Below, one piece after another: positions 1 through 9,882 of a stretch of DNA of 64,000 nt. Origin of the DNA: Methanogenium marinum (GTDB lineage Archaea > Halobacteriota > Methanomicrobia > Methanomicrobiales > Methanomicrobiaceae); contig NZ_JAKELO010000002.1 in assembly GCF_028912405.1 (NCBI RefSeq), forward strand, positions 310,001 through 374,000, written 5' to 3'. Numbering within the stretch: position 1 is the first letter of the stretch; each line of letters starts with the position of its first letter. The position numbers and the translations under genes are program-made. The notes beneath the pieces were generated by a model. That model saw only the letters and a program-made list of their open reading frames with translations, did not search any database and was not told where the DNA came from.

Positions 1-347
1 ACAACAATGAAACCTTTCTCAGGGCGGTATACATCCTTCGCCTTGGTGAGGGACGCGGATCTTCCTTTCGTAGATTATAATCGACGATTCGTTGCAGAAT
101 CATCGATTATAGTCTATGATATTGCCAGAAATCGTCGAACATACTGGATAATTTGCTCATACATTTTCAAAAAACAGGATTCTGATGAGTAAAATGGATC
201 TCAGAATTATGCACAGATGGCCGGGGAAAAACAGGAGCACGCCAAAAATACTTGGGAATATTCCCGGAAAAAATCCGAAATAGTTCGGGAACATCAGGAA
301 TATTTTCTAATCTCTTCTCACCGTCAACCGAAAACCACCAGACATTT
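1..347. other. Gene-free left edge with an imperfect 20-bp dyad
   Basis: No convincing gene is seen downstream of the minus-strand dehydrogenase. The notable structure is an inverted repeat at 71-116: arms 71-90 and 97-116 agree at 18 of 20 positions around the 6-base centre GTTGCA. On RNA it could form a long hairpin, so it may terminate a gene beyond the left edge; it could also be a protein-binding or recombination site. The short plus-strand reading frame at 7-192 crosses the dyad and resembles no protein. Confidence 0.5.
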
Positions 348-1796
348 TCAAACCCCAAAGGGATGCCCGTTCTTATCTCCTCTCCCAATCCCCTTATACA
401 CAAAACCTTCCGCAATCCATGCATCCGGATCAACAATATTCCGCCCGTCAACAACCACCGGATGCACCTGCCCCGAAAGCACACAGCACCGCACCGGATC
501 AAGCCCCCGATACTGCGAATGTCCGGTGAGAATCGCAACCACATCAGCACCCTCGAGCACCGCATCCACATCCTGTGAGATGGGAACACCCCGATACGTG
601 AGTACATAAGGATCATGGACAGCAACCTCAGCGCCTTCACCGAGGCAGAGATCCCGATACACCTCAGACGGCGTATTCCTCGCATCATCTGAATTGTTCA
701 GAAACGCCCAGCCTAACATCGCAATCTTTGCACCACGGATATCCTTTCCCACGCGGGCCAGTGCATCCTTTGTCAGGGTCAACATATGCGCAGGCATAAA
801 GTCATTAATCCCGCGGGCAAGCACAAAGAGCGACTCCCGCCCCTCCGGGTAGTCCAGCGGCTCTGCTGCAACGACAGAAACACCCCGTTCAAGATGATAC
901 GTGTCCTTCGTCAGACAGTGCCCGCCGACCCCAGCACCGGGCCAGAGGATGGCACGGGTAATGCCCTCGCCCTTGAGAGAGTCAACACCCGTCCGGACAT
1001 CATAGAAATTGATGCCCATCACCTCACAGTAGAGAGCTAACTGATTCGCTGCAGCAATCTGCAAATCGCGGAAAGTGTTCTCCGCAGTCTTTGTCACCTC
1101 TGCTGCAGTCGCACTCATCGGAATCAGGCTGCCTTTCGTTAAGACCGGGCCATAGAGTTCACCGGCACGCCGGGTGCACACGTCATCAATCCCGCCGACA
1201 ATCCGGTCATGCTCACGGATGTTTTTGAGCAACCGGCCCACCATCACCCGCTCCGGGGCATGGGCCAGGCCAAAGTCCTCGCCTGCGACAAGTCCTGACT
1301 CCTCCTCGAGAATCTCACGGGCCATCCCCATCGTCGTCCCCGGCGTGATCGTTGACTCGAGGACAACAAGGGTGCCCGGTGTAAGATATCGTCCCACATT
1401 CCGTATACCTTCAATCAGGGGGGTGAAGTTTGGGATGAGGTCCTTTGGATTTGCAAACGGCGTCTGGATGGCAAGCGTCACTGCATCACACGCTGCAATC
1501 TTCGAAAAATCTGCGGTGCATTCAAACTTCCGTGTACCGCCAACTTTACCCACAACCTTCGCAATCAATTCCTCAAGGCCCGGTTCCTCCCCTTTCAGGG
1601 GACTAACACCTGCGTTGAGCATCGCAATCTTATACCCGGAACTCTTCGAGTCCCGCTGGAACCCATACACAAAATCAAATTCCGATGCGTCCGCAAAGAG
1701 CACTGCCGCAGGAATTCCCACATAGCCCATGCCGATGACGCCGATTGTTTTGATGGGTCCACGCTCGTTGAATACCTGCTGAAGTTTCCCGTTCAT
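348..1796 (-). CDS. UDP-N-acetyl-hexosamine 6-dehydrogenase (WecC/WbpA-type)
   Basis: Member of the UDP-glucose/GDP-mannose dehydrogenase family, which oxidises the C6 hydroxyl of a UDP-sugar to a carboxylate with two NAD+. The 482-residue protein has the NAD-binding GMGYVG motif at residues 22-27, the catalytic cysteine in GVGGHC at Cys294, and the C-terminal DDARNTPS segment typical of the UDP-binding domain. Length is slightly above the usual 420-440. It is the last gene of a four-gene minus-strand cassette and its ATG overlaps the upstream oxidoreductase stop by 4 bp. With those partners it most likely makes UDP-GlcNAcA from UDP-GlcNAc as the entry to a 2,3-diacetamido-uronic acid. A ManNAc 6-dehydrogenase is an alternative that sequence alone cannot exclude. 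Confidence 0.9.
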   Translation of the reverse strand: MNGKLQQVFNERGPIKTIGVIGMGYVGIPAAVLFADASEFDFVYGFQRDSKSSGYKIAMLNAGVSPLKGEEPGLEELIAKVVGKVGGTRKFECTADFSKIAACDAVTLAIQTPFANPKDLIPNFTPLIEGIRNVGRYLTPGTLVVLESTITPGTTMGMAREILEEESGLVAGEDFGLAHAPERVMVGRLLKNIREHDRIVGGIDDVCTRRAGELYGPVLTKGSLIPMSATAAEVTKTAENTFRDLQIAAANQLALYCEVMGINFYDVRTGVDSLKGEGITRAILWPGAGVGGHCLTKDTYHLERGVSVVAAEPLDYPEGRESLFVLARGINDFMPAHMLTLTKDALARVGKDIRGAKIAMLGWAFLNNSDDARNTPSEVYRDLCLGEGAEVAVHDPYVLTYRGVPISQDVDAVLEGADVVAILTGHSQYRGLDPVRCCVLSGQVHPVVVDGRNIVDPDAWIAEGFVYKGIGRGDKNGHPFGV

Positions 1797-2704
1797 ATTC
1801 CCATCGTCCCAGTGATCTCCTCACAGACCCGGACATTCTCCACACCCTGCTCCGGTGACACGGGAAACGGCGTTCCCATCCGGGCACACTCAATAAAGGT
1901 CAGAAGTTCTGTTCTCAGAGGTTCAACCTTACCCACCATCACCTTCTCCGTGATATTCTCCTGCACATAGCGTTCGGCTTCCTGGTGATAATGCTCAGGC
2001 TTCCGGTAGACATAGACCTCCTGACTCATGAAGTCGCCTTCAATCGTAAAGTCCTCCTCCTCTATCCGGATAAGCCGGATCTTCTTTGAGGCCTTGCGTG
2101 AAGCGGAGAGATATACCGGTGTCTGCCCAAAATCAAACAGGGCTGCACAAACATCAAACGATCCGGAGGCATTCATCGTGTATTCACTGCCAAAGAGGGC
2201 ATTGAAAACAATATCAACGTCGTGGATCATCAAATCCTCCACCACAGACGACCCTGTCACGCGGGCAGATGCCGGGTTGTGCCGGTTAATTTCCACATAG
2301 AGAGGATCTTTGATGATGCGTTTTATTTCAGGAATGATTGGATTGAACCGCTCGATATGCCCGACACCTACCACACAGCCGTCCGGAATGCTCCCCAGAA
2401 GTTCAGCACCCTCTGCTGCAGTCAGGCATATCGGTTTTTCAACCAGCATATTGACACCCGCTGCAAGCACCTCTTTTGCTGTATTGCAGTGATACGGCGT
2501 CGGCACACAGAGACTCACCGCGTCCACCGAGCGGAGGAGTTCTGCCATTGATGTCGCATAATTCACATTGTTCTGCTCTGCCACATCCCGTGCCACAGCA
2601 GTGTTCAGATCATACACCCAGACCGAGTCTGCAGCCTTCAGTTCAGAATAAACACGGACATGATTTCTGCCCATGACACCGGTTCCAATTACACCAACAT
2701 CCAT
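1793..2704 (-). CDS. Gfo/Idh/MocA-family UDP-sugar 3-dehydrogenase (WlbA/WbpB-like)
   Basis: NAD(P)-dependent oxidoreductase of 303 residues. It has the Rossmann motif GTGVMG at residues 7-12, the family EKP motif near residues 89-91, and GHIERFNP near residue 115. By context it oxidises C3 of a UDP-HexNAc-uronic acid to the 3-keto sugar used by the adjacent aminotransferase. Only 3 bp separate it from the aminotransferase stop, and it overlaps the downstream 6-dehydrogenase by 4 bp, so the genes should be co-translated. The substrate is inferred from the neighbourhood; the family also contains inositol and other sugar dehydrogenases. Confidence 0.85.
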   Translation of the reverse strand: MDVGVIGTGVMGRNHVRVYSELKAADSVWVYDLNTAVARDVAEQNNVNYATSMAELLRSVDAVSLCVPTPYHCNTAKEVLAAGVNMLVEKPICLTAAEGAELLGSIPDGCVVGVGHIERFNPIIPEIKRIIKDPLYVEINRHNPASARVTGSSVVEDLMIHDVDIVFNALFGSEYTMNASGSFDVCAALFDFGQTPVYLSASRKASKKIRLIRIEEEDFTIEGDFMSQEVYVYRKPEHYHQEAERYVQENITEKVMVGKVEPLRTELLTFIECARMGTPFPVSPEQGVENVRVCEEITGTMGI

Positions 2705-2707
2705 GGA

Positions 2708-3796
2708 TTACCACTCCGCCCCGTTGATGGTTGCAACAATATAGGCACAGTTCTCTTCTGTTACACCCGGATGCACCGGCAGACTCAGCACCCGTCCGGA
2801 TAGATCCTCTGAAACAGGGCACCGAACACCGGGGTCACCTGCATAAAGTGGCTGACGGTGCACCGGCATCGGATAATGAACCGCAGATCCAATCCCCTTC
2901 TCCCGCAGATACGCCATCACCGTCTCACGGTCTGCCGGAAATGCATCCTTTAACTCAGTCACATACTGGTGAAATACATGGGCGCATCCCGCCCGGATTG
3001 CAGGCGTCTTCAGCCCGGGAGCATCCAGATATTTTGTGTAATACGCGGCATTGGCCTGCCGTTTACGGTTCATTTCATCCAGCTTTCTGAGCTGAACACG
3101 GCCAATCGCCGCACCAATGCTCGTCATCCGGTAGTTATAGCCGAGTTCGGTGTGGAGGTACTTGTCACTCTGGCCGTGGTTTGCAATCCTCCGGCACCGG
3201 TCTGCAAGCGCTGCATCATTTGTTGTCACCATCCCACCTTCCCCGGTGGTCATATTTTTGGTCGGATAGAACGAGAAGCACCCGGCAGCACCGAATCCGC
3301 CGACCTTCTTTCCCTTGCACAATGCCCCGTGTGCCTGAGCGCAATCCTCCACTAAAAGCACATCCGCATCCGCACATATTTCAGCGACCGGTTCCACAGC
3401 AAATGACTGACCAAAGAGATGAACACCAATAACCGCCTTTGTCTTTGCGTTCAGGTGCTCAGAGACTTCGTCAGGGTCAATGGTGTAGCAATGCTCGTCC
3501 ACATCCACCATCACCGGTTTTGCCCCGCACATACTCACGCTTGTCGCCGTGGCAATGAAAGTAAATGCAGGCACAATCACTTCATCACCGTGCCCGACAC
3601 CAAGAGCCTTCAGGGCCACATGAAGTGCCGCCGTCCCGGTATTCACACCAACTGCATGTTCCACATCACAGTAGCCGGCAAACTCCTCTTCAAACTGCGT
3701 TACTTCAGGCCCTGTTGCCAGCATGCCGGTCTTCATCACCGCTGCAACGGCAGCAATCTCATCATCCCCAACCGCGGGTTTTGCAACAGGAATCAC
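2708..3796 (-). CDS. DegT/DnrJ/EryC1-family nucleotide-sugar aminotransferase
   Basis: PLP-dependent sugar aminotransferase, 362 residues, close to the usual family length. The internal-aldimine lysine is Lys180 in SFYPTKN, followed by the TGEGG loop; the DCAQAHGA segment near residues 151-158 carries the Asp that contacts the PLP ring nitrogen. In the cassette it would aminate the 3-keto-uronic acid with glutamate as donor (WbpE/WlbC role). It overlaps the upstream acetyltransferase by 4 bp. Family assignment is firm; the exact sugar is inferred from neighbours. Confidence 0.92.
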   Translation of the reverse strand: MIPVAKPAVGDDEIAAVAAVMKTGMLATGPEVTQFEEEFAGYCDVEHAVGVNTGTAALHVALKALGVGHGDEVIVPAFTFIATATSVSMCGAKPVMVDVDEHCYTIDPDEVSEHLNAKTKAVIGVHLFGQSFAVEPVAEICADADVLLVEDCAQAHGALCKGKKVGGFGAAGCFSFYPTKNMTTGEGGMVTTNDAALADRCRRIANHGQSDKYLHTELGYNYRMTSIGAAIGRVQLRKLDEMNRKRQANAAYYTKYLDAPGLKTPAIRAGCAHVFHQYVTELKDAFPADRETVMAYLREKGIGSAVHYPMPVHRQPLYAGDPGVRCPVSEDLSGRVLSLPVHPGVTEENCAYIVATINGAEW

Positions 3797-4383
3797 TGCC
3801 GGGCCCCCGCTGGTAGTTCACGGAGCCGGGCAGGCGCCCCCACCGCAAGCATGCGGGGCGGCACGTCATGTGTTACAACCGCACCCGCCGCAACAAGCGC
3901 CCCTTCCCCGACAACAACCCCGGGAAGAAGAGTTGCGTTGGCACCGATGGATGCTCCTTTCCGTATCACCGGCCCCTTCAGGTTATCCCCCCCATGCGGC
4001 GGATACGGATCATTCGTCAAAACCGCATTCGGGCCGATGAAGACATTATCTTCTATCACGACCCCGGTCGGGATGTATACCAGACTCTGAAGACTTACAT
4101 TGTTCCCGATTGTAGTATTCCCCTCGATGATGGTATTCGTCCCAACGGAAACACCGTCACCAATAGTTGTCTTTTCCCGGATCATCACATTGTGTCCGGT
4201 TGAGAAATGATTCCCAACCACCACATCAGAATAGATAATTGTCCCTGACCTGATGACCCCATCTGCACCGATGGTCGTTCCCGGGAATTTCTCTTTACCC
4301 ATATACTCACGTGACGGAAATCCAAGCTCAACTCCGTCTGCAATTACGACATTTTCCCCAACAATATTTATTCCGTAGATCAT
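3793..4383 (-). CDS. Left-handed beta-helix sugar N-acetyltransferase (WbpD/WlbB-like)
   Basis: Protein of 196 residues built largely of hexapeptide repeats ([LIV]-G-x4 pattern, for example [22 protein letters not shown]), which fold as a left-handed beta-helix and use acetyl-CoA. The loop segment [10 protein letters not shown] is typical of the WbpD/WlbB branch, which acetylates the 3-amino group of UDP-GlcNAc(3NH2)A. It is the promoter-proximal gene of the cassette: the minus strand has a TATA box about 60 bp upstream and the next three genes follow with overlaps or a 3-bp gap. Confidence 0.9.
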   Translation of the reverse strand: MIYGINIVGENVVIADGVELGFPSREYMGKEKFPGTTIGADGVIRSGTIIYSDVVVGNHFSTGHNVMIREKTTIGDGVSVGTNTIIEGNTTIGNNVSLQSLVYIPTGVVIEDNVFIGPNAVLTNDPYPPHGGDNLKGPVIRKGASIGANATLLPGVVVGEGALVAAGAVVTHDVPPRMLAVGAPARLRELPAGARQ

Positions 4384-4438
4384 GATACCCCCATCATGTC
4401 AAAAACACCCAACAAGTCGTGTAAATGCATCGTATACA

Positions 4439-4446
4439 TATATAAA
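4439..4446 (-). promoter_or_regulatory. TATA box of the sugar cassette
   Basis: TTTATATA on the minus strand, 56-63 bp upstream of the acetyltransferase ATG. Archaeal transcription would start roughly 25 bp downstream, leaving a leader of about 30 nt. The rest of the 4384-4638 gap is AT-rich and holds no gene. Confidence 0.5.
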
Positions 4447-4638
4447 TAACCACTGATTTCCCAACCTTTTGTCAGGCAATAAAGACCGGATCAAACATTT
4501 CGGCCTGAATAAAAGAATATTTGCCGCTGAATATTTGATTGCGATTTAGTCTGTCAAAAATTGCTGAAACGAAAAAAGAAATAACGTCCAATAAAAAAGA
4601 CGGGATAAATAGGGGCGGAAAATTATCTCAACACGCTT

Positions 4639-5586
4639 TCAGGCAGATGGCTCTTTCTGCGATGTAAGAGACCATTCAATCGTCTGTGAAAGACCATCAG
4701 CAAGACTGCATTCTGCGACCCTCCCAATGGTCACTTCAAGCTTCCCGGTATCCGCGAGTGACCGATGGATGTCTCCCTCCCGCGGTGCATCATACCGGAT
4801 ATCACAGACATTTCCGGTGCACTCCATAATCACTTTGGCAAGTTTGTTCAGGGATGTTTCCTCTCCCCCGGCAACATTCAGTACACCACAATAATGTGAT
4901 GCCATCGCCCGGATATTTGCCCGGACGACATCACCCACATAGATAAAGTCCCGCGTCTGCGTCCCGTCGCCGTAGACCGTGATGGGAACTCCTGCAGCGA
5001 TGCGGTTGATGAATATTGATATCACCCCTGAATACGGTGATGACGGGTCCTGCCGCGGGCCGTAAACATTGAAGTAACGCAGGCAGGTCGTTTCAAGCCC
5101 GTAGAGATCAGAAAAGAGGCGTGCATAGAATTCACCCATCATCTTCTGCGCCGCATACGGGGACTGCGGCCGTGGCTCTTCTGTTTCTTTCAGGGGAAGG
5201 TTCGGATTGTCACCGTAATTTGCAGCAGACGACGCAAGTACGACTTTCCGGACACCTGCGTCCCGTGCGGCAACAAGCACATTGAGGGTGCCGTCCACAT
5301 TGACCGCATTCGACCCCACCGGGTCTGCCACTGACTTTGGCACCGAGGCAATGGCCGCCTCATGGAAGACACCATCCGCACCGGCGCATGCCTCACGCAA
5401 AAGAGGGAGATCAGTGATGCTTCCTTCACAGACCGTCACCCGGTCAAGGCCCTCTGCCCACCGGAGATTCTCTGTTTTTCCGGTGGAAAAATCGTCCACA
5501 ATCACGACCGAATGGCCTTCATCTGCCAGTGCCTCTGCAAGGTGGGATCCGATAAACCCGGCCCCGCCGGTGACAACATACCGCAT
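4639..5586 (-). CDS. NAD-dependent sugar epimerase (extended SDR, GalE/WbpP-like)
   Basis: Extended short-chain dehydrogenase of 315 residues. The glycine motif TGGAGFIGSH covers residues 6-15; the active-site Tyr144 and Lys148 lie in SPYAAQK, with Ser119/Ser120 upstream in LASSA. LRYFNVYGPRQDP is the usual substrate-loop signature of UDP-hexose and UDP-HexNAc 4-epimerases. It would interconvert UDP-Glc/UDP-Gal or UDP-GlcNAc/UDP-GalNAc. A separate promoter is likely because 255 bp part it from the downstream cassette. RmlB-like dehydratase is unlikely because its extended catalytic Asp-Glu pair is not evident. Confidence 0.88.
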   Translation of the reverse strand: MRYVVTGGAGFIGSHLAEALADEGHSVVIVDDFSTGKTENLRWAEGLDRVTVCEGSITDLPLLREACAGADGVFHEAAIASVPKSVADPVGSNAVNVDGTLNVLVAARDAGVRKVVLASSAANYGDNPNLPLKETEEPRPQSPYAAQKMMGEFYARLFSDLYGLETTCLRYFNVYGPRQDPSSPYSGVISIFINRIAAGVPITVYGDGTQTRDFIYVGDVVRANIRAMASHYCGVLNVAGGEETSLNKLAKVIMECTGNVCDIRYDAPREGDIHRSLADTGKLEVTIGRVAECSLADGLSQTIEWSLTSQKEPSA

Positions 5587-5690
5587 ATAACTGTCCTATG
5601 TCATTCATCCTAAGAATATATGCCGGAACATCTCCTGCCCGACAGAGATACACCCCTTTTAATCCAAAAGGCATCCAATATATTTTTACT

Positions 5691-5873
5691 ATGTCCAAAG
5701 TAGTCCGTATCCAGGAGGACGCTATTGATATCGCCCTCTCCTACGGCCCCAGCATATCAGAGGGCATCCGTGCAATGGAGACACGGCTGAAACGGGCCGA
5801 ACGAAACCAGCTTGACATTGAGACAGTCCGTGCGGCCATCCGTGAAGAACTGGAATCGTTTGGCAGATACTAG
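5691..5873 (+). CDS. Small conserved-looking helical protein, 60 residues
   Basis: The frame is open from 5598, but the ATG at 5691 is preferred: the protein then begins MSKVVRIQEDA, and an AT-rich TATA-like stretch lies 15-30 bp upstream, consistent with a short leader. A short beta-strand (KVVRI) followed by helices with the SISEGIRAME pattern recalls ribbon-helix-helix or antitoxin-like small archaeal proteins. No toxin partner is adjacent. Function not recognised. Confidence 0.6.
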   Translation: MSKVVRIQEDAIDIALSYGPSISEGIRAMETRLKRAERNQLDIETVRAAIREELESFGRY

Positions 5874-6034
5874 AGAGGAGAAAAGGCCTGTTGCAGTGTA
5901 AAAACCACACACCAAAAATAGCTATACTCCAAAAATATTCAAAAATACTCTGGATTGCCAGAAAATAGCCCGGAAAAATTGATTGTACCATTCAATTCCG
6001 TCCTCCATATTCAACAAAAAAACAGCACATTCCC

Positions 6035-7285
6035 ATGAAACAGACACCCCCGGAACACACAATCGTCTGCCCGCTCTTTGCCGAGTGGAAACTCACGGAT
6101 GCAGTCCGTGAATTCAGAGAGACCATGGATATCTCGGGCACAGCTCCTGCCATACGAATACCCATGCCGAACTCTTTCATAGGTGACGTTACGGCCACTA
6201 TCACAACCACCACCAACGCGACCGCTGCACATACAACAGGCCCCCAACACATTCCCCTCATCATCACCGGCTGGCAGCGCACCCGAAAGGGCGGCCGCTT
6301 CTTCTTCGGGCTGGAAGTCACCACAACAGATGAATTCACCGGCAAAACCTCACCTCCTACAAACACCCCACAAACACCTGCCCCAGTCCCCGTCACTCCG
6401 CCGGCCGGATACCTCTCCACCCTCAAGAGAATGCACCGTCACGGCCTTTCCCTGAAGAGTTCTGAATCTTTCATCGCAGGAATTCTCACAACCGTGTTCG
6501 ACAGACGGCCACAGAAATACCACCGCTGCCGCCCACTCCTCCTCGCCACCGACGCAACCCGTATCATCCTCCCGGATGGGGGCATCTACGACCTCCCGCT
6601 CAGCCGTTGTCTCACGCCGGAAGAAGCAGCATCTGAACAGATCCTCAGGGAGTCATACGCTATATACCGGAGAACCCGTGGCTATGAATGCACTGCACCA
6701 ATACCATCCCCCACAGCGGAGCCGGAGATATATCTGACAGCAGACCTCCACCTTGGCCACCGCAATGCCATCCATTACTACTGCCGGCCGTTTCTCCCGG
6801 ATGACCCCGACACGATGGACCGTGTTCTCACCGAAAACTGGAACCACACCGTCCGTCCGGATGATTCCGTCATATTCGCCGGCGACTTTACCTACAAAGC
6901 AGAAACAGCAACGACAGAATACTACCGCTCGCACCTCAACGGCACCGTCACGTGGATAAAAGGAAACCACGACACAGACCTCGAAGATACCTGCCCGTCC
7001 CACACCATCAAGGCCGACGGACGCACCTTCCTTGTCATCCACAACCCAAAACACGTCCCCGCCACATACCGGGGCTGGGTCATACACGGCCATACGCACA
7101 ACGCCCGCCTCGGAAAATACCCCTTCATCAGTTTCACAAATAAAACGGTCAACATCTCAACAGACGTCACCGGTTACCGGCCGGTTCCCTTAATGGAGAT
7201 TCTCACCCTCATCCGGGAGGGGGAAAAATCAGGCAGATCTGAACCAATTCTCATCCGGGAAATGCCTCGTGCACAGGATCTGTGA
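6035..7285 (+). CDS. Calcineurin-like metallophosphoesterase with an unrecognised N-terminal half
   Basis: The C-terminal part, roughly residues 230-400 of 416, is a metallophosphoesterase: DLHLGH, GDF, GNHD and the final GHTH carry the expected metal-binding Asp, Asn and His residues. Such enzymes hydrolyse phosphomono- or diesters with two metal ions. Residues 1-225 are not recognised: a first block of about 95 residues rich in Thr, a Pro/Thr linker near residues 108-128, then a basic block. The stand-alone phosphoesterase is usually about 170-190 residues, so the fusion is unusual. No signal peptide is visible, so it should be cytoplasmic. Substrate unknown. Confidence 0.8.
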   Translation: MKQTPPEHTIVCPLFAEWKLTDAVREFRETMDISGTAPAIRIPMPNSFIGDVTATITTTTNATAAHTTGPQHIPLIITGWQRTRKGGRFFFGLEVTTTDEFTGKTSPPTNTPQTPAPVPVTPPAGYLSTLKRMHRHGLSLKSSESFIAGILTTVFDRRPQKYHRCRPLLLATDATRIILPDGGIYDLPLSRCLTPEEAASEQILRESYAIYRRTRGYECTAPIPSPTAEPEIYLTADLHLGHRNAIHYYCRPFLPDDPDTMDRVLTENWNHTVRPDDSVIFAGDFTYKAETATTEYYRSHLNGTVTWIKGNHDTDLEDTCPSHTIKADGRTFLVIHNPKHVPATYRGWVIHGHTHNARLGKYPFISFTNKTVNISTDVTGYRPVPLMEILTLIREGEKSGRSEPILIREMPRAQDL

Positions 7286-7336
7286 ATGTGACTCCATCCA
7301 CAACAGATAATACGACTCTTGCTCCATCCTCATATA

Positions 7337-9394
7337 ATGACTGACACCTCCCGGATTCTGAGCGAACCTGAGAGCTATGCACTCCTGAAAGAGTATGGCA
7401 TCACTGTCCCCCGCCATGCAGTGGTTCACACCGCTGATGCTGCGGTAACCGCAGCAGAGAGCATCGGGTATCCCTGTGTGGCAAAGGTTCTCTCCCCTGA
7501 TATCACACACAAGTCGGACGCCGGCGGTGTGCAGACAGACATACACACCCCGGAAGAACTGAGGGCAGCAATCGGGACCATCAGACACAATATCAGCGAA
7601 CGGGCACCGGATGCAGTAATCACCGGTTTTGTCATCGAAGAGCAGGCGCCTTCAGGCCTCGAACTCTATATCGGCGGGAAACGTGACCCGGCATTCGGGC
7701 CGGTTATCACCTTCGGCACCGGGGGAACTCTCGTCGAACTGGAGCACGACATCACGATGCGGGTCGCACCTGTCTCAGGGGAAGAGGCAGCAGGAATGAT
7801 CCGCTCAATACGCCATTACCCACAGATTGCAGGCTACCGTGGCACCGCACCCCTCGATGAGGCGACACTCACCGACACCATCCAAAAAATATCCACCCTC
7901 TTCACCAGCCGTGCGGAGGTGGCAGAACTCGATATCAACCCCATCATTCTCTATAAAGACCGCATATGTGCAGTGGATGCCAGAGTCCTTGTCAGCCCGC
8001 CGCGACCCGCACCGGGACCATCTCATCCACCACTCCCGAAAGACCTCTTTGTCGTCTCACGCATCGCCCTTGTCGGTGCCTCGGCAAACCCGGAGAAGAT
8101 TGGCTATGCGGTCCTCAGGAACCTCCTGACCTTTACCGGCACGGTCTATCCGGTGAACCCGAAAGGAGGGGAAATTCTCGGAAAGACTGTTTATCATTCA
8201 CTTGCAGATGTCCCTGAACGGCCGGACGCGGTAATAATCACCGTCCCAAACACCATCGTCCCACAGGTAATGAGAGATGCTGGCATTCGCGGTATACCAC
8301 TCGCTGTCATCATCACCTCAGGTTTCCGGGAGACAGGCAAAGATGGCGCCCTCCTGGAACAGGAGATAGAATCCATTGCACAGGAATACGGCATTCGTTA
8401 CACCGGCCCGAACTGCCTTGGCATGCAGGTACCCCGCCTCTCCCTGAACGCAACATTTGACCCGAAATCGCCCAAAACCGGACATACCGCCTTTATATCG
8501 CAGAGCGGCGCCATCATCACCACGCTCGTTGACTGGAGCCTGTCACGTGACATCGGCTTTTCTGCAGTATTTTCGGTCGGCAACCAGACCAATATTGACT
8601 TTGTCGACTACATCCGTCTTGCCGCAGAAGATGACTACACCCGCACCGTCGTCCTCTACATAGAAGAGATCCGCGACGGCAGACGCTTCTTTGAAGAAGC
8701 AGCGAAGGTCACCCGGAAAAAACCAATCATCGCAATCAAGGCAGGCCGTTCTGCCGTGGGACAGAAGGCCGCAGCTTCCCACACCGGATCGCTTGCCGGC
8801 AGTTACGAAGTCTACGAAGCCGCCTTCCGACAGGCAGGCATCATCTCAGCAGAGAACCTCTCGGACGCCTTCAGCCTCGCGATGCTGCTTGGTTCCGAAG
8901 GCTATCCGCAGGGGAACCGTGCCGTTGTAATATCCAGCGCAGGCGGGTTTTGTGTCCTTGCATCCGATTATGCTGAACAGCACAACATCCGGATGGTGCC
9001 TCTCTCTGAAACTCTCCTTTCTGAGATGAACGCCTTCATGCCCGAGGGCTGGAGCCATCAGAATCCGGTTGATATGGTCGGAGACGCCGGTGTCCACCGG
9101 TTTGCACGGGCATTTGACACCCTCATTCACCACCAGGATGAGTGGGACATTGCCTTTGTGGTATCAGTGCCCACCGCAATCATCGATCCCGCCCACCTTG
9201 CAACCGAAATGGCACGTTTCTCCCGGCACACCGACAAGATGGTCGTCGGATGCCTCTTAGGAGGAGAGAGCATGGCAGCAGGTGTGCGGCTCCTGCGGGA
9301 GGCGGGCATCCCGAACTTTGACGAACTGGAAGATGCATTTCGTGCTGCGGGTGCCGCTGTGAGACGGGAAGAAGAGCTGAAAAAACACCTGTAA
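7337..9394 (+). CDS. ADP-forming acyl-CoA (acetate-CoA) synthetase, fused beta-alpha
   Basis: Interconverts acyl-CoA + ADP + Pi with acid + CoA + ATP. From the ATG at 7337 (MTDTSRIL) the protein has 685 residues; the frame also opens six codons earlier. Residues 1-215 form an ATP-grasp (beta) domain with VAKVLSPDITHKSDAGGV and GPVITFGTGGT. A CoA-binding Rossmann domain follows (VGASANPEKIGYAV, NPKGGEI), then succinyl-CoA-ligase-like domains with FISQSGA and the HTGSLAGS segment. The beta-before-alpha order occurs in archaeal fused ACD enzymes. Physiological acid (acetate, aryl acid or other) cannot be told from sequence. It appears monocistronic. Confidence 0.9.
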   Translation: MTDTSRILSEPESYALLKEYGITVPRHAVVHTADAAVTAAESIGYPCVAKVLSPDITHKSDAGGVQTDIHTPEELRAAIGTIRHNISERAPDAVITGFVIEEQAPSGLELYIGGKRDPAFGPVITFGTGGTLVELEHDITMRVAPVSGEEAAGMIRSIRHYPQIAGYRGTAPLDEATLTDTIQKISTLFTSRAEVAELDINPIILYKDRICAVDARVLVSPPRPAPGPSHPPLPKDLFVVSRIALVGASANPEKIGYAVLRNLLTFTGTVYPVNPKGGEILGKTVYHSLADVPERPDAVIITVPNTIVPQVMRDAGIRGIPLAVIITSGFRETGKDGALLEQEIESIAQEYGIRYTGPNCLGMQVPRLSLNATFDPKSPKTGHTAFISQSGAIITTLVDWSLSRDIGFSAVFSVGNQTNIDFVDYIRLAAEDDYTRTVVLYIEEIRDGRRFFEEAAKVTRKKPIIAIKAGRSAVGQKAAASHTGSLAGSYEVYEAAFRQAGIISAENLSDAFSLAMLLGSEGYPQGNRAVVISSAGGFCVLASDYAEQHNIRMVPLSETLLSEMNAFMPEGWSHQNPVDMVGDAGVHRFARAFDTLIHHQDEWDIAFVVSVPTAIIDPAHLATEMARFSRHTDKMVVGCLLGGESMAAGVRLLREAGIPNFDELEDAFRAAGAAVRREEELKKHL

Positions 9395-9594
9395 TAGCGG
9401 CGTGATTGCGAGGCGGATCAGACCAGCCGGAATATGGTATATCCATTTTGATACCGGGGACAATACCAGGGAGGAACACAGAAAGAATGCCTTTAGAATC
9501 CGGGTGGCCCAATTGCTGATGAAATAAGGAGGGAAGGGGAAAAACCATTCCTTGCCCCAAAAAAACAGTCAACCCTTCACCAGTCCCCTCGCAA

Positions 9595-9882
9595 TTACTC
9601 CTTTAAAGCTGGGCCTGCGAAATACGATTTTACCTCCACCACCCGTGACTGCAGGGACGAGGGAGGGGGACTGAAGAAATCACAGATTTCCTCAACTATT
9701 AAGGACTGTTCTTCAACCTCTTCAATACGCCCCGCCTCCTCGCATGCAACATAGACAATGGATCCGCTCCAGAGTTCCGCAAAACCCCGCATGAGGGGAT
9801 TGTCTGGTTGGGAAACAAGGATACCCATGATACCCATCATGCACCGCTCATCAATGCTCTCGGACCTCCTTCCCAGAGACAT
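9595..9882 (-). CDS. Hypothetical acidic protein, up to 95 residues
   Basis: No family recognised. The central and C-terminal part (WSGSIVYVACEEAGRIEEV, then a Pro/Ser patch and VVEVKSYFAGP) looks protein-like. The start is uncertain: ATG at 9882, or internal ATGs about 14 codons later (MMGIMG). A GGAGGT sequence lies within the first codons, eight bases before an in-frame ATT. No membrane segment is seen. It could also be a chance open frame. Confidence 0.4.
   Translation of the reverse strand: MSLGRRSESIDERCMMGIMGILVSQPDNPLMRGFAELWSGSIVYVACEEAGRIEEVEEQSLIVEEICDFFSPPPSSLQSRVVEVKSYFAGPALKE

Noticed and set aside
7-192. 61-codon plus-strand frame at the left edge
   Set aside because: It runs through a long palindrome and has no protein-like pattern.
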